Assembly (NCBI GenBank): GCA_037957365.1
Contig: JARHVA010008357.1
Location: forward strand, 46,001-110,000
Reading direction: 5' to 3'
From: Torreya grandis
Lineage: Eukaryota; Streptophyta; Pinopsida; Cupressales; Taxaceae
Length of the DNA stretch: 64,000 nucleotides
Notes under the pieces: model-generated
The model's input: the letters and a program-made list of their open reading frames with translations, nothing else
Database searches by the model: none
Told to the model about the DNA's origin: nothing
Translations under genes and position numbers: made by a program
Shown here: positions 13,255 through 24,062 of the stretch, in pieces
Layout of the letters: every line of letters starts with the position of its first letter
Numbering within the stretch: position 1 is the first letter of the stretch

Positions 13255-14571
13255 TCATTGTCAAAACAAAAATTCCATATGACATTTTTAATCACTGCAC
13301 ATGTCCCATTAAAATTCCTATTGATATTCCTATAAAATATTTCCAATCCATGAATCCTACATGCCCCAAATGTATTTTATGATGATTTTCAATCTATTAT
13401 AGTTTTTACCTTATCTTGATCCATCTTCAAATATTCTTAGGAAATCATAATCCCAAATAAATAATTTTCTTCTATAGAAAACTACAATTCTCAAGTTTCA
13501 AAAAAAATCCATCTCACAACTCCTCTAGATCTTTGTGCAAATTCCATAGGTGCTATTCCCTCATTATATTGAAAATAAATATGTCTTAAAGATACCTAAG
13601 GAATAAATTATGTAAACTAATATCTAAACAACTTCACTTATCAGTATCATGAATGTAGTTTGTGTATTATTTATCCCAAATGACATGACCAAGAACTCAT
13701 ATAAACATTTTTATGTTTTCAATGTAGCATCTCACTCATCACCTTCCCTAATGAACTTACAGTCATATCCACTCTTCAGATCAATCTTATTGAAGTAACC
13801 ACACTCCTCTTAAGTAATTCATTAGACCATCCATGCATGGCAATGGAAACATATGCTTTATGATTACCTTCTTAATGGCTCTAGAATCAATGCGCATTAT
13901 CAACCCTCCATTATTTCAAGGTACAAATACTATTGGTACTACACATGAGCTCAAACATTATTTGATCAAATTTCTATCCAATATCTAGTAAACTTCTCTT
14001 TGTGATTCTAAATTCTCCTTTAGTGTCAACCTATATGGCACTTTTTTTAGTAAACCTTTACATGGAACCAAATCAGTTCGATGACTTATACTTTACATAG
14101 GTGGCAATCTATCTATTAGATCAATGGAAATAATCTCTATAAAATCCCATAATATCTCCTTGACTTTGGATAAAAGTGAGAATTTTGTTGTTTTTCTTGT
14201 GCTTACAACCTATGAGGCCTTTGATGTTACCGTATAACATGTGATTTTCTTTATTTTCCTATTTTGATCATTCCTTTCTCTAAATCATTAAAACAAAAAT
14301 TATTTACATATATTCCTCAAAGGATTTAAAATGTGTGTAAATCCATCCTTTACCAATTTATAGTTGTTAGCATGATCATTATGTTGTATGATTATATGAA
14401 ACTACTAAGGCCTTGCAAATAAAAATTATTAAAATTTCATGGGCATTATATTTTATATAAATTAATCCTTCTATGTACCAATTTGGAAACATACTACACA
14501 TTGATCATTCACCAAAACATGATGTCCCTTTAGCAACCATGAAATATTAGATGGATTCATATGCATAATTT
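13255..14571 (-). pseudogene. Ty3/gypsy reverse transcriptase remnant (copy 1)
   Basis: The minus strand carries RT blocks in order. The N-terminal AIKKVIIKHMFPLPCMDG matches the consensus N-K-x-T-I-K-x-R-F-P-L-P-R-I-D block (near 13,830-13,890). It is followed by FNKIDLKSGY-like, CLYEFLVMSFGINN (G-L-x-E-x-x-V-M-P-F-G-L-x-N-A) and the position of the YFDDIL catalytic loop. That loop has lost both aspartates (reads IIYSLGIF). The segment is homologous to 25,886-26,390 plus 33,345-34,110. Multiple stops show it is dead. Confidence 0.75.
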
Positions 14572-14587
14572 TCTTTAAGAAAATATT

Positions 14588-16525
14588 TTTTATTATTATT
14601 AAAAAAACAAGGGTTTTGAAAGGGATCATTCCCTTTTACAATGGAGAAAAAGAAAGATCATACAAAGCATAATAGAACTCCTCTATTAGTGGAGCATAGA
14701 ATAACAAAACATGCAGATGTGGCCTAATATCCAAAATGATCAAAGACATACTGCAACTCAAACAAACAAGAACAAAATAGTAAGAAAACAATAAACAAAA
14801 AACTAAGATCCTCCCATGATATTCTCTTTTCTAGATCCGAGGTCATACTAGATGGTTCCATCTCCTTCTTACCATGATCCATTTTCTTTTTACTGACTAC
14901 CATCTAATCTCCCTTGTCCCCTTCATTAGGGAAAATGGGTATATTTACTTCCAATGAATAAACTAAAAGAATGTTTAATGGAGCCAGAGCCTCTATCTTC
15001 TTGGCCACTACCTTCCCTTCTAAAGTTAAATATTCTATAGGCCTAGCATTGTCCTTTTTAAAAACATTAGTAGTATTATTCTATGGATAAGCCTTTTCTA
15101 TAGACATTTTAGGAACCATATTTGGGTCCTCACGCTTAGTATTTTCTTCAATTATTATATGTTCTAAGCCAACATCCTTCCACCTAGTGTTTCTTTTTTA
15201 ATGTTTAATACTCAGATAATTATTCATCATTTCTCTAGTTTGGAAACACCTATGGCATATAAAATGTAACCCTTAAAAATATAGTTGTTGGACCCATATT
15301 CTATCCTTTACTTTCATCTCCACTTGGGCTTGTAAATCTTTAGAGATATTTAGATTCACTAAAATTCGAGCATAGGTTTAGTGACCCATTCCTACGGTTA
15401 AGGGGTCTTCTTGCCAAAATTCACCTAAAAAATGTCCAATGCCTTTCAAAACTTTTTGGTCCCAAAATTGTAGATGAAGATTTGGTAGACAAATCTAGAT
15501 TGGTTTTAAGTCACAATTTACTATGTGAGACTTGAAATTTGGATACCGGGGCTTGACTAGAAGCATGTGGCACTCCTCGCATTCCCAATAGTAATATTTA
15601 AGATAGCATCTTAATCTTCAACATAAACAAAAATTGCAATGAAGATTCCTCTAGCGTAGGGATTAATTTAAATCTTACCTTTTACTAGAGCCTTCAAGTG
15701 TCTCATCATTCAGTCATAAAGATCAGGTAGATTTGGCCATAGGGCATTGAACTAATAGATCATTCCACAATAATAGATCCAATATTACCTCTCTTATATC
15801 ACTTCAATCTCCTCCTTTTCAATGGTAATAATAGGGATGTCTTTAGCAGTAGATAGAGGCTAAATTTATCCTTTCCTTGAAATGGCCTCTACATATGATG
15901 GTAGCATGTGATTAATCTCTTCTTCTACCTCTAATCGGTCACTTGTGAGTCCCCCCATAGCATATGCTTTCAACCTCATCGTCGCTCCTATTTTAGGAGT
16001 ATTGCATGAAATCACAACAATAAAATATGTATCTAATGCTTCTTTAGCTAGCATAGGATCTAGAAAAGTAGGTATTTTAATTAGCAAACCCTTGCTACTT
16101 CGCATAGATCCCCTTTATGGCTCATTTTTCCACCAATGGCAGTCTTGTTAGTAAAATGAAGGGATTTATCATTGCTTGTTTTATCTCCATCATTGGTAAT
16201 AGATGCCACATTACTTAGCATTTGAAGCATCCTAGTTGGTAGTGGACCTTCAAAGGCAGCATCCTCTATTGCACTCAAAACAACCCCTTTCAACTTTGTC
16301 ATTTTGGACTCCCTATAATTGTCACCAGTTTTGAGGAACTATTATTTTGAAAATAAAACGACACCTTATTTAACCCATTAACTATCAAAATTATTGCTAA
16401 TTTGTTATTAGGCAACAAAAATTGCAAATTATGGCTAGGTGATCTCCATCTTTATCGTTACTTTGCTAGCTGCCATAAGAAACCCTACACCCATCACATC
16501 CCATTACAAACCATAGGTTCATATC
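14588..16525 (-). mobile_element. ORF1-only LINE insertion (non-autonomous)
   Basis: A 1,938-bp insertion into the gypsy pol region, oriented on the minus strand. It is flanked by 16-bp direct repeats (TCTTTAAGMAAATATT, one mismatch) at 14,572-14,587 and 16,526-16,541. The flanks rejoin to match the uninterrupted copy at about 34,100. The 3' end (low coordinate) is an A-rich AATAATAATAAAA tail. The coding part contains only ORF1-type sequence; no endonuclease or RT lies between it and the tail. The layout resembles the mammalian HAL1 half-LINE type, by analogy only. An internal deletion of ORF2 is the alternative. Confidence 0.75.
14850..16475 (-). pseudogene. LINE ORF1 (DUF4283 + zinc knuckle), broken
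   Basis: The minus strand translates to the plant LINE ORF1 module, an RNA-binding Gag-like protein that packages element RNA. ICLPNLHLQFWDQKVLKGIG at about 15,450-15,510 matches the WVRLPNLP-x-x-x-W block of the DUF4283 region. It continues through ARILVNLNISKDL to LHFICHRCFQ near 15,235-15,265, the start of the zf-CCHC_4 knuckle with its C-x2-C pair. A tryptophan expected just before ICLP is a TAG stop, a single G-to-A change. The N-terminal part lies at 15,866-16,302. The frame is broken in several places. Confidence 0.7.
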
Positions 16526-16541
16526 TCTTTAAGCAAATATT

Positions 16542-16594
16542 ATCTACAATCTCTTGAAAAATAATATTATCTATACTACCACTATCAACAATCA
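16542..16594 (-). pseudogene. Retroviral-type aspartic protease motif of gypsy copy 1
   Basis: The minus strand reads KLIVDSGSIDNIIFQEIV. It contains the D-S-G active-site triplet of a retrotransposon protease, intact here. The matching stretch in copy 2 (34,120-34,190) reads KLIIDSGSTNNIVFQEMV. It is separated from the RT fragment by the LINE insertion. Upstream gag is missing in this copy, because the sequence passes directly into the duplicated GDSL 5' region. Confidence 0.7.
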
Positions 16595-17356
16595 ACTTAT
16601 AACATTTGGCATTAAAATGGAACATGAATTTGAAAGATGGGTGTCATGTCAAATTGCCACTACTTAATAGACTAACTACTCAATCCGTTAGATACTCAAT
16701 GTTCTTACAATACCACATGGCATTCACAATGATTCACAAGAACCTTGTGCATGAAAGACAATTAATAGACATTGCACATTGCAAGCTCAAGTCATAGCAA
16801 TCAGAGGTTAAGTCTATGCATAGAAGGTAATGTGCAGTGACTTTCCAACATCAAGTTGAGCATGAGTGTTATTTGTAAGACGTCACAAGTTTCAAATATC
16901 AAGATTGTGCAAAATTTAACCAAATTCATAATATTTCAACTTTACTTTTCTATACAAAATTCGCAAAGGCTTCAAATCCAATTTACGCAAAACTTTACAA
17001 GTGGTGCAAAACATAATCCTTTCTCTTTTCTAATTTTAAATTGCACGCACCAAAAATTCTTCATAACTTATATCCTTATACATTCATGAGAGTTACGTAA
17101 AACTTCAAAAAAATTACACAAAACGACCAAAATTACTTTTTCTACTCTAAAATATTCTTTTTAACTCATACAAAAATACTTGTGACCTTGAATGTTAGTA
17201 TATGTATAGAACAACTATCAAAAACATTTGTATATTTCCCTATTTTAATGTCAAAGTAGTGGTCGCTTAAGATGGACACTTCCAAATCAATAGTACCTAA
17301 CAACACGTAAGCTAGAGTCGTCTACGGACTAATAAAATATGCACTATCATAAGCAC

Positions 17357-17362
17357 CACGTG
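17357..17362 (+). promoter_or_regulatory. G-box CACGTG in severed promoter
   Basis: A palindromic CACGTG (bZIP/bHLH core) lies about 270 bp upstream of the TATA box of the severed copy. The equivalent site in front of the intact GDSL gene (37,676-37,681) reads CAAGTG, so one base destroys the palindrome. Confidence 0.45.
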
Positions 17363-17569
17363 TTTTACCCCTCCGAGAAGACATTTATGTGACTCTTAAA
17401 TCACATCGCCAAAGTTTTTAGGTTGTCAATTTATGTCGTGCAAAATAAAAGCCCACCGACGAGTTGGTGTGTTTTGAATTTAAAACAGCCCTTTGTGCGT
17501 TCCAGTTTGGCTGCACCGTTTGTTACCGTCTATTCTCGTTATGTGGACCCACCAAATTTGGAAAATGTT

Positions 17570-17575
17570 ACGTGG
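17570..17575 (+). promoter_or_regulatory. ACGTGG element (ABRE-like core), copy 1
   Basis: TTACGTGGAGTATC is conserved between the two GDSL promoters (here and at 37,852-37,857) although neighbouring bases differ. ACGTGG is the core of ABA-responsive and G-box-like elements. A function is inferred from conservation only. Confidence 0.35.
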
Positions 17576-17627
17576 AGTATCTATGTCCACCGTCGCTTAA
17601 CAGACACCTGTCACCCGCCTGACAATC

Positions 17628-17636
17628 TATATAAAG
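17628..17636 (+). promoter_or_regulatory. TATA box of severed GDSL promoter
   Basis: TATATAAAG sits 154 bp before the ATG at 17,790 and directly before the conserved AAACCTAGTGGAATC. It matches the plant TATA consensus better than the homologous CATAAAAAG of the gene copy (37,949-37,957). Confidence 0.6.
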
Positions 17637-17789
17637 ACGAAACCTAGTGGAATCTATTTACAGCGTAGAATTTTGACAGTTTGCCGCTTTTATGTATTCT
17701 AAAAAGGTTGAGTTTGTTTTCTACCGCAACTGAAGGCATAAGGAAACATTGTTGTGTCAAGTAATTCAGCGAGGCCAGCGAAAGAAATA

Positions 17790-17821
17790 ATGAAATTAAG
17801 GCCTGAATCTCTATTTCGGTC
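17790..17821 (+). pseudogene. First codons of duplicate GDSL signal peptide
   Basis: ATG at 17,790 starts MKLRPESLFR, identical to the start at 38,117 of the gene copy. The frame is cut after 32 bases, where unrelated DNA begins. The remainder of this exon is at 25,470-25,702. Confidence 0.85.
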
Positions 17822-18860
17822 ATGACGGCCACCCCTACCTGTCCAAAAAAAAAAAAATTATGTGAGTTTTGAAGTAAATGTCATCTAGTATATGACTTTC
17901 ATTTTTCAATTTTCATTTTTATATTTTTAATATAAATATTAAAATATAATTTTTATATAATAAAATAATATAATAATATAAATATAATTAATATAAATGA
18001 AATTATATTCTATTTTATTTTAAGACATTTTATATTATATAATACTTATACAAATTAAATAATAAAAAATAATTACATATAAAAATTAGATGTTATTATA
18101 TAGAATTAATTTTTATTTTGGAGCTCCTCTTTATTTTTATTTCATTCTTAGTGACTATGTCATGTTGAAATAAACTATTATTTGCTAAATTTTTTGACAA
18201 ATTAAAGGTTATCCAAAAAATTGCACTTGTCCTTCTGTCACATTCAGTACCCAAATCAGTGCCCATCCATAAAATTTATGGTGTGATCAACGTTGAATTA
18301 AAATATTTATTTATATCAGAGGCTTCTTAATTGGCAGACCACTGTCTCTTTTTTGTTTAAACACCAACTACCACTTTATCTTGTTCAATAATGTGGGCAT
18401 GCCTCATTATTATCTGGGATTGATATTTTGGTATTTATTAAGATTTTCTTGGCATACCCCTTAAATATCTATGTATCTCTGATGGGAAAGCAACACAATA
18501 TGATGTATTAGTTTACTAATAATGTGATTAAATAAAATAGAGGCAAACCAATGTGAATTAAGATGTTTCCAGTGTAAAATATATTATTAATATGAAATAG
18601 TAACCATAATAGGTTAGTAGAAAAAGTACATTTCAAATAAGCACATACAAGAAAGAAATGTGAAAAAGTATAAAACACAACAGATAAGTTGTTAAAATCT
18701 TCTACTATCAACATCTAACTGTCTATTAGAATAATGGGTCTGTTTGCCTCTCTAAATTTAAGGACAAAGAAATGAGTGATGGAAGAAAGGAAGTGGCCTT
18801 CCTATTAACCCAATGATAAATTAGTACCACCATAAAATGAAAAAAATCAAACAAGAAGGA
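17822..18860. other. Left arm of the insert in duplicate GDSL
   Basis: AT-rich DNA between the broken GDSL exon and the chromovirus 5' LTR. It starts with an A13 run near 17,847. An 8-bp ACCCCTAC is present near both edges of the whole insert (17,831-17,838 and 25,463-25,470) and might be a target-site duplication or filler; no terminal inverted repeats were seen. No gene recognised. Confidence 0.5.
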
Positions 18861-19207
18861 TGCTATGTCTTTAACCTTTGGCATGTCTAGGGATATATGT
18901 GGTTGACTTGTGACTTACATACCTCTTTTATATTCTCGTTACATTTCTCTATGCTCTTAGTCAGGGCAGCGTATGGAATAACCACAACTAAGTAGACCAT
19001 ATATAAGAGGTAGTGGTTAGTCTTTGATCATCATGTTAAGTATTCTACTCTTAGTGCATTGTTGTGGAGGTTGCCTCCTTCAAGTGGATTTGTTATATTA
19101 TCTAGTATTCTACTCTACTGTCAATTAGTATTGCATGATCTCTCATATTTGCTTATTCTGTGTGATATATAATCATTTTGTGTAAACATCTAAGTAATTT
19201 CATTACA
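18861..19207 (+). repeat. 5' LTR of chromovirus
   Basis: 347 bp, starting TGCTA and ending TTACA. It contains a 20-bp segment (within about 19,155-19,190) that is absent from the 3' LTR. TATATAAGAGG near 19,000 is a plausible LTR TATA region. Confidence 0.93.
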
Positions 19208-19732
19208 AGTGGTATCAGAGCTTCGATTTGGGCAAGTTTCTTATGGTGTTATTTTTTCAGATCTAGCGAGGCACAACTTCTAAGAGAGGAAGGAGCGAAA
19301 AAATATAACTTACAATCTGGGAAGAATTAATTTTTTCTGTCAGTGTAGTATTGTTTGAAATCTTTTTTTGAAAAAAAATAATATTAAAAAAAATGTTTGG
19401 AAAATGTTTTTGCTTCGCACAATTGCAGTCGTTGGATTTGTCTCGATAAGATGATCGCAATGGTATATTCTATCGGTACACTTTTTTTGTGTCAAATTTT
19501 TTACCTTGGTGTGCAAAAGTAGTCATTAGATTCATCTTGGCGAGGTGATCACAATGGTACCATCTTCTAGTAAATTTTTTTGGGGGTGAAAACCCTCCTA
19601 GGGTTTGTATATGACCGGTCCTACACAAAAAAGGAAAGGGGGCAAGAAACTCCTAAGACTCCTTTTGTCCATGACATAGAATTTAGAACTTCAGATTTAT
19701 TGATTTCTTAACTTCAAGCTAACATAAAGGGC
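19208..19732 (+). other. Untranslated leader of chromovirus
   Basis: Leader between the 5' LTR and the first readable gag codons. Two copies of a phrase with GCGAGGYRATCGCAATGGTA-like sequence (near 19,447-19,470 and 19,540-19,560) hint at an internal duplication of about 95 bp. No coding similarity. Confidence 0.5.
19210..19220 (+). other. Primer-binding site (tRNA-iMet type)
   Basis: TGGTATCAGAGC begins two bases after the 5' LTR. It is complementary to the 3' end of plant initiator methionine tRNA, the usual primer for these elements. Confidence 0.93.
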
Positions 19733-20640
19733 TTGGTATGGCATGATGAATTTGTTACATTTCAAATTGATGTTTTAGGGATGCACAGAGAGATTAATGG
19801 GGTTCACACTCAATTAAATAAGATCACTACTCAATTGGTTGCCCTATCATCTCAGTTAAAATCAAACAACCCTTCACTTCATCATTTGGGTACTCCTGTC
19901 AACATTAACAACTCTAATTCTAGTGTGAAGCTGATGTTTCCAAAAGTGGACATGCATAAGTTTAATGGTAAGGATCCTCTCACTTAGATTACCCAAATTG
20001 AGAATTTATTTGAACTGCACCAAACTCCTAGTTCTCAGAAGATGATAGCAGTATCTCTATATCTAGAACGTGAGCAGATTATTTGGTATCATTGATTGTG
20101 TGCTCAAAATAAAAACAATCCTCCTCCTATTACATGGTCTATTTTCACTGATGAGTTGTTGGCTCATTATCAAAATAATGTCTCTAAGAACTACTTTAGT
20201 TAGTTAGCTAAACTACAGTAAACTAGAACTATGAAGGATTATATTCATCAATTTTAGAAACTATCCTTACAAGTGGAAGACATCACTGAGAAAAAATTGA
20301 CTGATTTATTTTTTGGTGGTCTCAAAAATAGCATCCAATTGAAGGTTCAGATGTTTAGCCTAGCATCCATATCAAAATCTATCCCATGGGTAGGCATGAG
20401 AGAGGAAAATGAGATGGTTAAATGGAAAACCTTCACTACTAGTCATGATCACAGCTTTTTAGCACTATCATATCTTTAACCCACTAGATTGACACCTCAA
20501 AAAATCGAGGAGAAGTAAGCCAAAGGGTTGTGTTATGGTTGTGACAACAAATGGAGAAAAGACCATTGTTACGCTGAAAAGAATGTGTTTTATATCGAAA
20601 ATGTCAATGAGGATGACAATGATGAGGAGGTAATTGGAAA
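19733..20640 (+). pseudogene. Chromovirus gag remnant with zinc knuckle
   Basis: Gag would form the virus-like particle that packages element RNA. The frame starts readable at 19,733. It passes through a coiled-coil-like INGVHTQLNKITTQLVALSS segment and the KVDMHKFNGKDP block that precedes the gag core, with stops in several places. At 20,531-20,569 the zinc knuckle reads CYGCDNKWRKDHC. The usual form in this group is C-x2-C-x7-H-x-C, and here the residue between His and the last Cys is missing. An acidic EDDNDEE linker follows. Confidence 0.85.
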
Positions 20641-20685
20641 GGATAAAGAAGGTATTGATAAAAATTTGAAGACTCTAATCCTACT

Positions 20686-21080
20686 ATTTCCTATCATACC
20701 CTTTTAGGTATTAGTACTCCAAAAACTCTTAAGGTGGTGGGTTTCCTAAAGAAATAGAAGGTCATTGTACTAATTGATTATGGAATCACAAACAACTTTA
20801 TCAACAATAAGTTTATTATTCGCTTGAACTATTTTATTTATCCTGCTCTAGAATTTTAGATCATGAATGTAGATGGTAGTACTATCTGCTACTTAGGGAA
20901 ATGCCATAGTATTAAGCTGGCCATAGGAGACTACTTGTTGGATTTTCCTATGTTTGTTATTCCCATAGGGGGAGATGACATTGTTCTAGGAGTATAGTCG
21001 CTCACCACTTTGGGCACTATTGAGATGAATTCTAATAATTATTCATTCATTTTCATTCTGAAGGAAGGACATTTGAGCTA
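20686..21080 (+). pseudogene. Chromovirus protease remnant
   Basis: VIVLIDYGITNNFI near 20,762-20,803 is the aspartic-protease active-site block. The expected D-S/T-G is D-Y-G, so the catalytic triplet is damaged. Downstream, GGDDIVLGV (near 20,970-20,996) matches the conserved D-x-V-L-G-x-W/Q-W block and is followed by a stop where tryptophan or glutamine is expected. Confidence 0.75.
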
Positions 21081-21359
21081 AGGGGATTAAGGGCTAAATC
21101 TCCACTACTTGTTAGCTCCCATCAAATGACAAAGATTCTTCAAAAAGGTGCTGAAAGATTTATAGCTCACTTGTTTTTCATGAAAGTTTAGGCAACTCAT
21201 CTATCTACACCTTATCATCTATAACAAGTGATTAATTCCCATTCAGTTTTTATGGTGACATGTCGAAAGGACTTCCACCTAGTCATACACTTGATCATGT
21301 TATGAAACTTATTCTTGGTAGTACATCATCCAACATTAGACCATACAAGTATCCCTATC

Positions 21360-22600
21360 CCATAAAAGTGAAATTGAAAAGATGATACAGGAGATGTTTT
21401 ATGAAAATATCATTCACCATAGCCAAAGCGAATATTCTTCACCAATTGTCACGGTGAGAAAGAAAGATGACACTTGGAGGATGTGCCATAACTATAAAGA
21501 GCTCAATAAGTACACTATCAAAGATAAGTTTCCTATTCCTATCATTGATGATTTGATAGATGAATTAAATGGTGATCTTTATTTTACCATATTAGATCTA
21601 TGTTTTGGGTATCATCAAATCTGGATCTGTGATGAAGACATACCTAAAACTACTTTAAGGACTCATGACGGCCATTATGAGTTTTTTGTTATGTCTTTTT
21701 CACTAAATAATGCACCATCCACCTTTCAAAGTTTGATGAATACTATTTTAGGCCATTTTTTAGAAAATTTGTTCTGATATTTTTTGATGATATCCTCATT
21801 TATAGTAAAAATTGGGAAGACAATTTTCACCATGTGAAACAAGTACTCTCAATTCTAGAACAACATCAGTTATATGACAAACCTTCCAAATATACTTCTG
21901 GAGCTTGTGAGATTAAGTATTTGTGTCATCTGGTTTCACATGCATGAGTAAAAGTGGATACTAAAAAAATCCAAGTAATGATGGACTAGTTGATTCCTAA
22001 GATACTCACGCAACTAAGGGGATTTTTGGGGTTAACTAGTTACTATCACAGTTTTGTCAAAAATTATGGTGAAATTACAAGCCCACTCACCTCTTTGTTG
22101 AAGAAAGACTCCTTTTAGTTCACTGATACAACTACCAGGATATTTGAACAATTGAAATTGGATATGTGTACCACTCTAGTATTGGCCACTCTTGATTTTT
22201 CTAAGACTTTTGTGGTTGAATGTGATGCATCTAGATATGGTATGGGTGTTGTACTCATGCAAGAAGGTAGAGCACTTGCATTTGAAATTCATCAACTAAA
22301 GAGTAAAAATTAACACAAGCCCATTTATGAGAAGGAAATGATGGTCATTTTGCATACAATCAAATAATGGAGGCCTTATTTGATGGGTCATCACTTTTAG
22401 ATAAAGATTGATCATGATAGTCTCAAATATTTTTTATAACAATGGTTGGCATCTAAAGAACAATAGAGATGGATAACTAAGATGTTAGGCTATGATTTTG
22501 AAATAGTTTACAAAAAAGGCAAGGACAATGTAATGGTAGATATACTGTCCAAGAAGGATGAATCAGTTGAGGCATTTATATGTGCTATGACCATTTTGAA
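21360..22600 (+). pseudogene. Chromovirus reverse transcriptase and RNase H remnant
   Basis: RT would copy the element RNA into DNA. The readable part from 21,382 has SSPIVTVRKKDDTWRMC, the KYTIKDKFPIPIIDDLIDEL block, LYFTILDLCFGYHQI and FVMSFSLNNAPSTF, the last two normally reading DLRSGYHQI and VMPFGLTNAPSTF. A frameshift near 21,765-21,771 precedes the FFDDIL catalytic loop, whose two aspartates (21,786-21,791) survive in the next frame. RNase H follows with FVVECDASRYGMGVVL near 22,210-22,257 and ends with VYKKGKDNVMVDILSKK near 22,506-22,556. In-frame stops are frequent. Confidence 0.92.
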
Positions 22601-22682
22601 GGTAGATTGGCTAGAGGAAGCATGATCAGAATGGGACAATGATAGTGCTACCCATGATTTGATTCAAAATCTTTAGGAAGGT

Positions 22683-23730
22683 TTGGGTGGATTTGAAAAA
22701 TTCACATGGAAGGGTGATGCATTATGGTATAAATACAGATTATTCTTATGTAAGAATATGCTTCTTAAACAAAAAATCCTTCAGGAACTTCATGCAACTC
22801 CACTTGGGGGTCATTCAAGATTTTTGACAACCTATCATAGAATCAAGCAGGATTTTTTTGAGAAGGACTCAAGGGGGATGTCCAAAAATATGTGGCTGAA
22901 TGTATGCGCTGTCAATAAAATAAAGGAGAAACCATCAAAACCCCAAGTTATTTTTAGTGTTTATCCATCCCTAGCCAACATTGGGAAGAGGTGTCTATGG
23001 ATTTCATTACAAGGTTACCAAGATTTGATGGTCAAAATGTTATCATATGTGTGGTAGATCATCTCAGTTAAGTATGCTCATTTTTTTTCTTTATCACAAC
23101 CATTTATTTCTATACATTAGATTTTAATTTTCCCTATACCATTCATAAATTGCATGGTACCCTTAAGATCATTATTAGTGATAGAGATCTTATTTTCACT
23201 AGCAATTTTTGGACTAAGTTATTTGCATGTTTGGGCACTAAATTGGCTCATAGTTCATCCTATCATCTTCAATCAGATGGAAAAATTAAAGTAGTCAACA
23301 AATATCTAGAAGAATATCTCTATTATTTTATTTTTGATAAACAAGATAAATGGGTTCATTGGTTGTCTCTTGCTGAATGGTGGTATAATACTTCTGTTCA
23401 TAGTTCTTTCAAAATGTCTCTTTTTCTATCACTATATGGATACCACCTTCCATCCATCACTTCAATCTTGAAGGTCCATCCTAAGTTTCATGCAGTTGAA
23501 GAACATATTCACCATCAACAGGAGGTCCTTGTAAGTTTTTTTGAAAATTTAGACATTGCTCAAAATCGTATGAAGCAACAAGCAGATCAACATAGGAGTG
23601 AGAGGAATTTTGACATTGGTGATTGGGTATTTGTTTTATTATATCTATATAAGCATATGTCTTTAAATCAACATAAAAAAGATAAGAATTTGTCCCCTAA
23701 GTATTATACATCTTATCGGATCTTGTAGAA
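22683..23730 (+). pseudogene. Chromovirus integrase remnant
   Basis: Integrase would insert the DNA copy into the host genome. The N-terminal zinc-binding histidines lie in ELHATPLGGHSRF. The C-x2-C partner (ECMRC) is in another frame near 22,894-22,915. The core has VVD at 23,052-23,060 and ISDRD at 23,175-23,189. The third acidic residue is lost: the block reads SDGKIKVVN where these integrases have TDGQTEVVN, so the catalytic Glu is Lys at 23,288-23,290. The C-terminal domain contains IGDWVFVLL near 23,615-23,641. Confidence 0.9.
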
Positions 23731-23740
23731 AATTGGTAGT

Positions 23741-24020
23741 GTGGCCTACAAGTTAGAGTTTCCTTCCTCCACTCGCATACATCTAGTATTTCATGTATCA
23801 TGGTTGAAGAAAGTCATTAGACATATATTTTATAATAAAAATGAGTTACCAAAATTGGATGAGGAAGGAAGAGTTATTATTTATCTTGAGGTGATCCTTC
23901 AAATGCACACTAAGCAGCTATGATCTAGAGAGATTAAAGAGTACTTGATCAAATGGAAGAATTTGCCTTGTGAAGATGCCACTTGGGAAGATGAATCCTT
24001 TGTGAAAAACATCCAGAGTT
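23741..24020 (+). pseudogene. Integrase C-terminal chromodomain
   Basis: After VFHVSWLKK, the block REIKEYLIKWKNLPCEDATW (about 23,928-23,987) is the plant chromovirus chromodomain, which targets integration to particular chromatin. A stop replaces an arginine codon just before it (TGA at 23,922). The polypurine tract follows within about 30 bp. Confidence 0.88.
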
Positions 24021-24048
24021 GACTCAACATTGAGGACAATTTTATTTT

Positions 24049-24062
24049 TAAGGGGAGAGGCA
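24049..24062 (+). other. Polypurine tract of chromovirus
   Basis: AAGGGGAGAGG lies two bases before the 3' LTR start (TGCTA at 24,063). It is the primer for plus-strand DNA synthesis. Confidence 0.9.

Larger units (their letters stand above)
16595..17821 (+). repeat. Duplicated GDSL 5' region, copy 1 (severed)
   Basis: This stretch aligns along its length with 36,838-38,148, the upstream region, 5'UTR and first codons of the GDSL gene. It ends abruptly inside the signal-peptide coding sequence at 17,821, matching 38,148. The continuation of the same codons appears 7.65 kb away at 25,470. The most conserved part is the last 400 bp (promoter and UTR). The promoter is therefore detached from any coding body. 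Confidence 0.88.
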
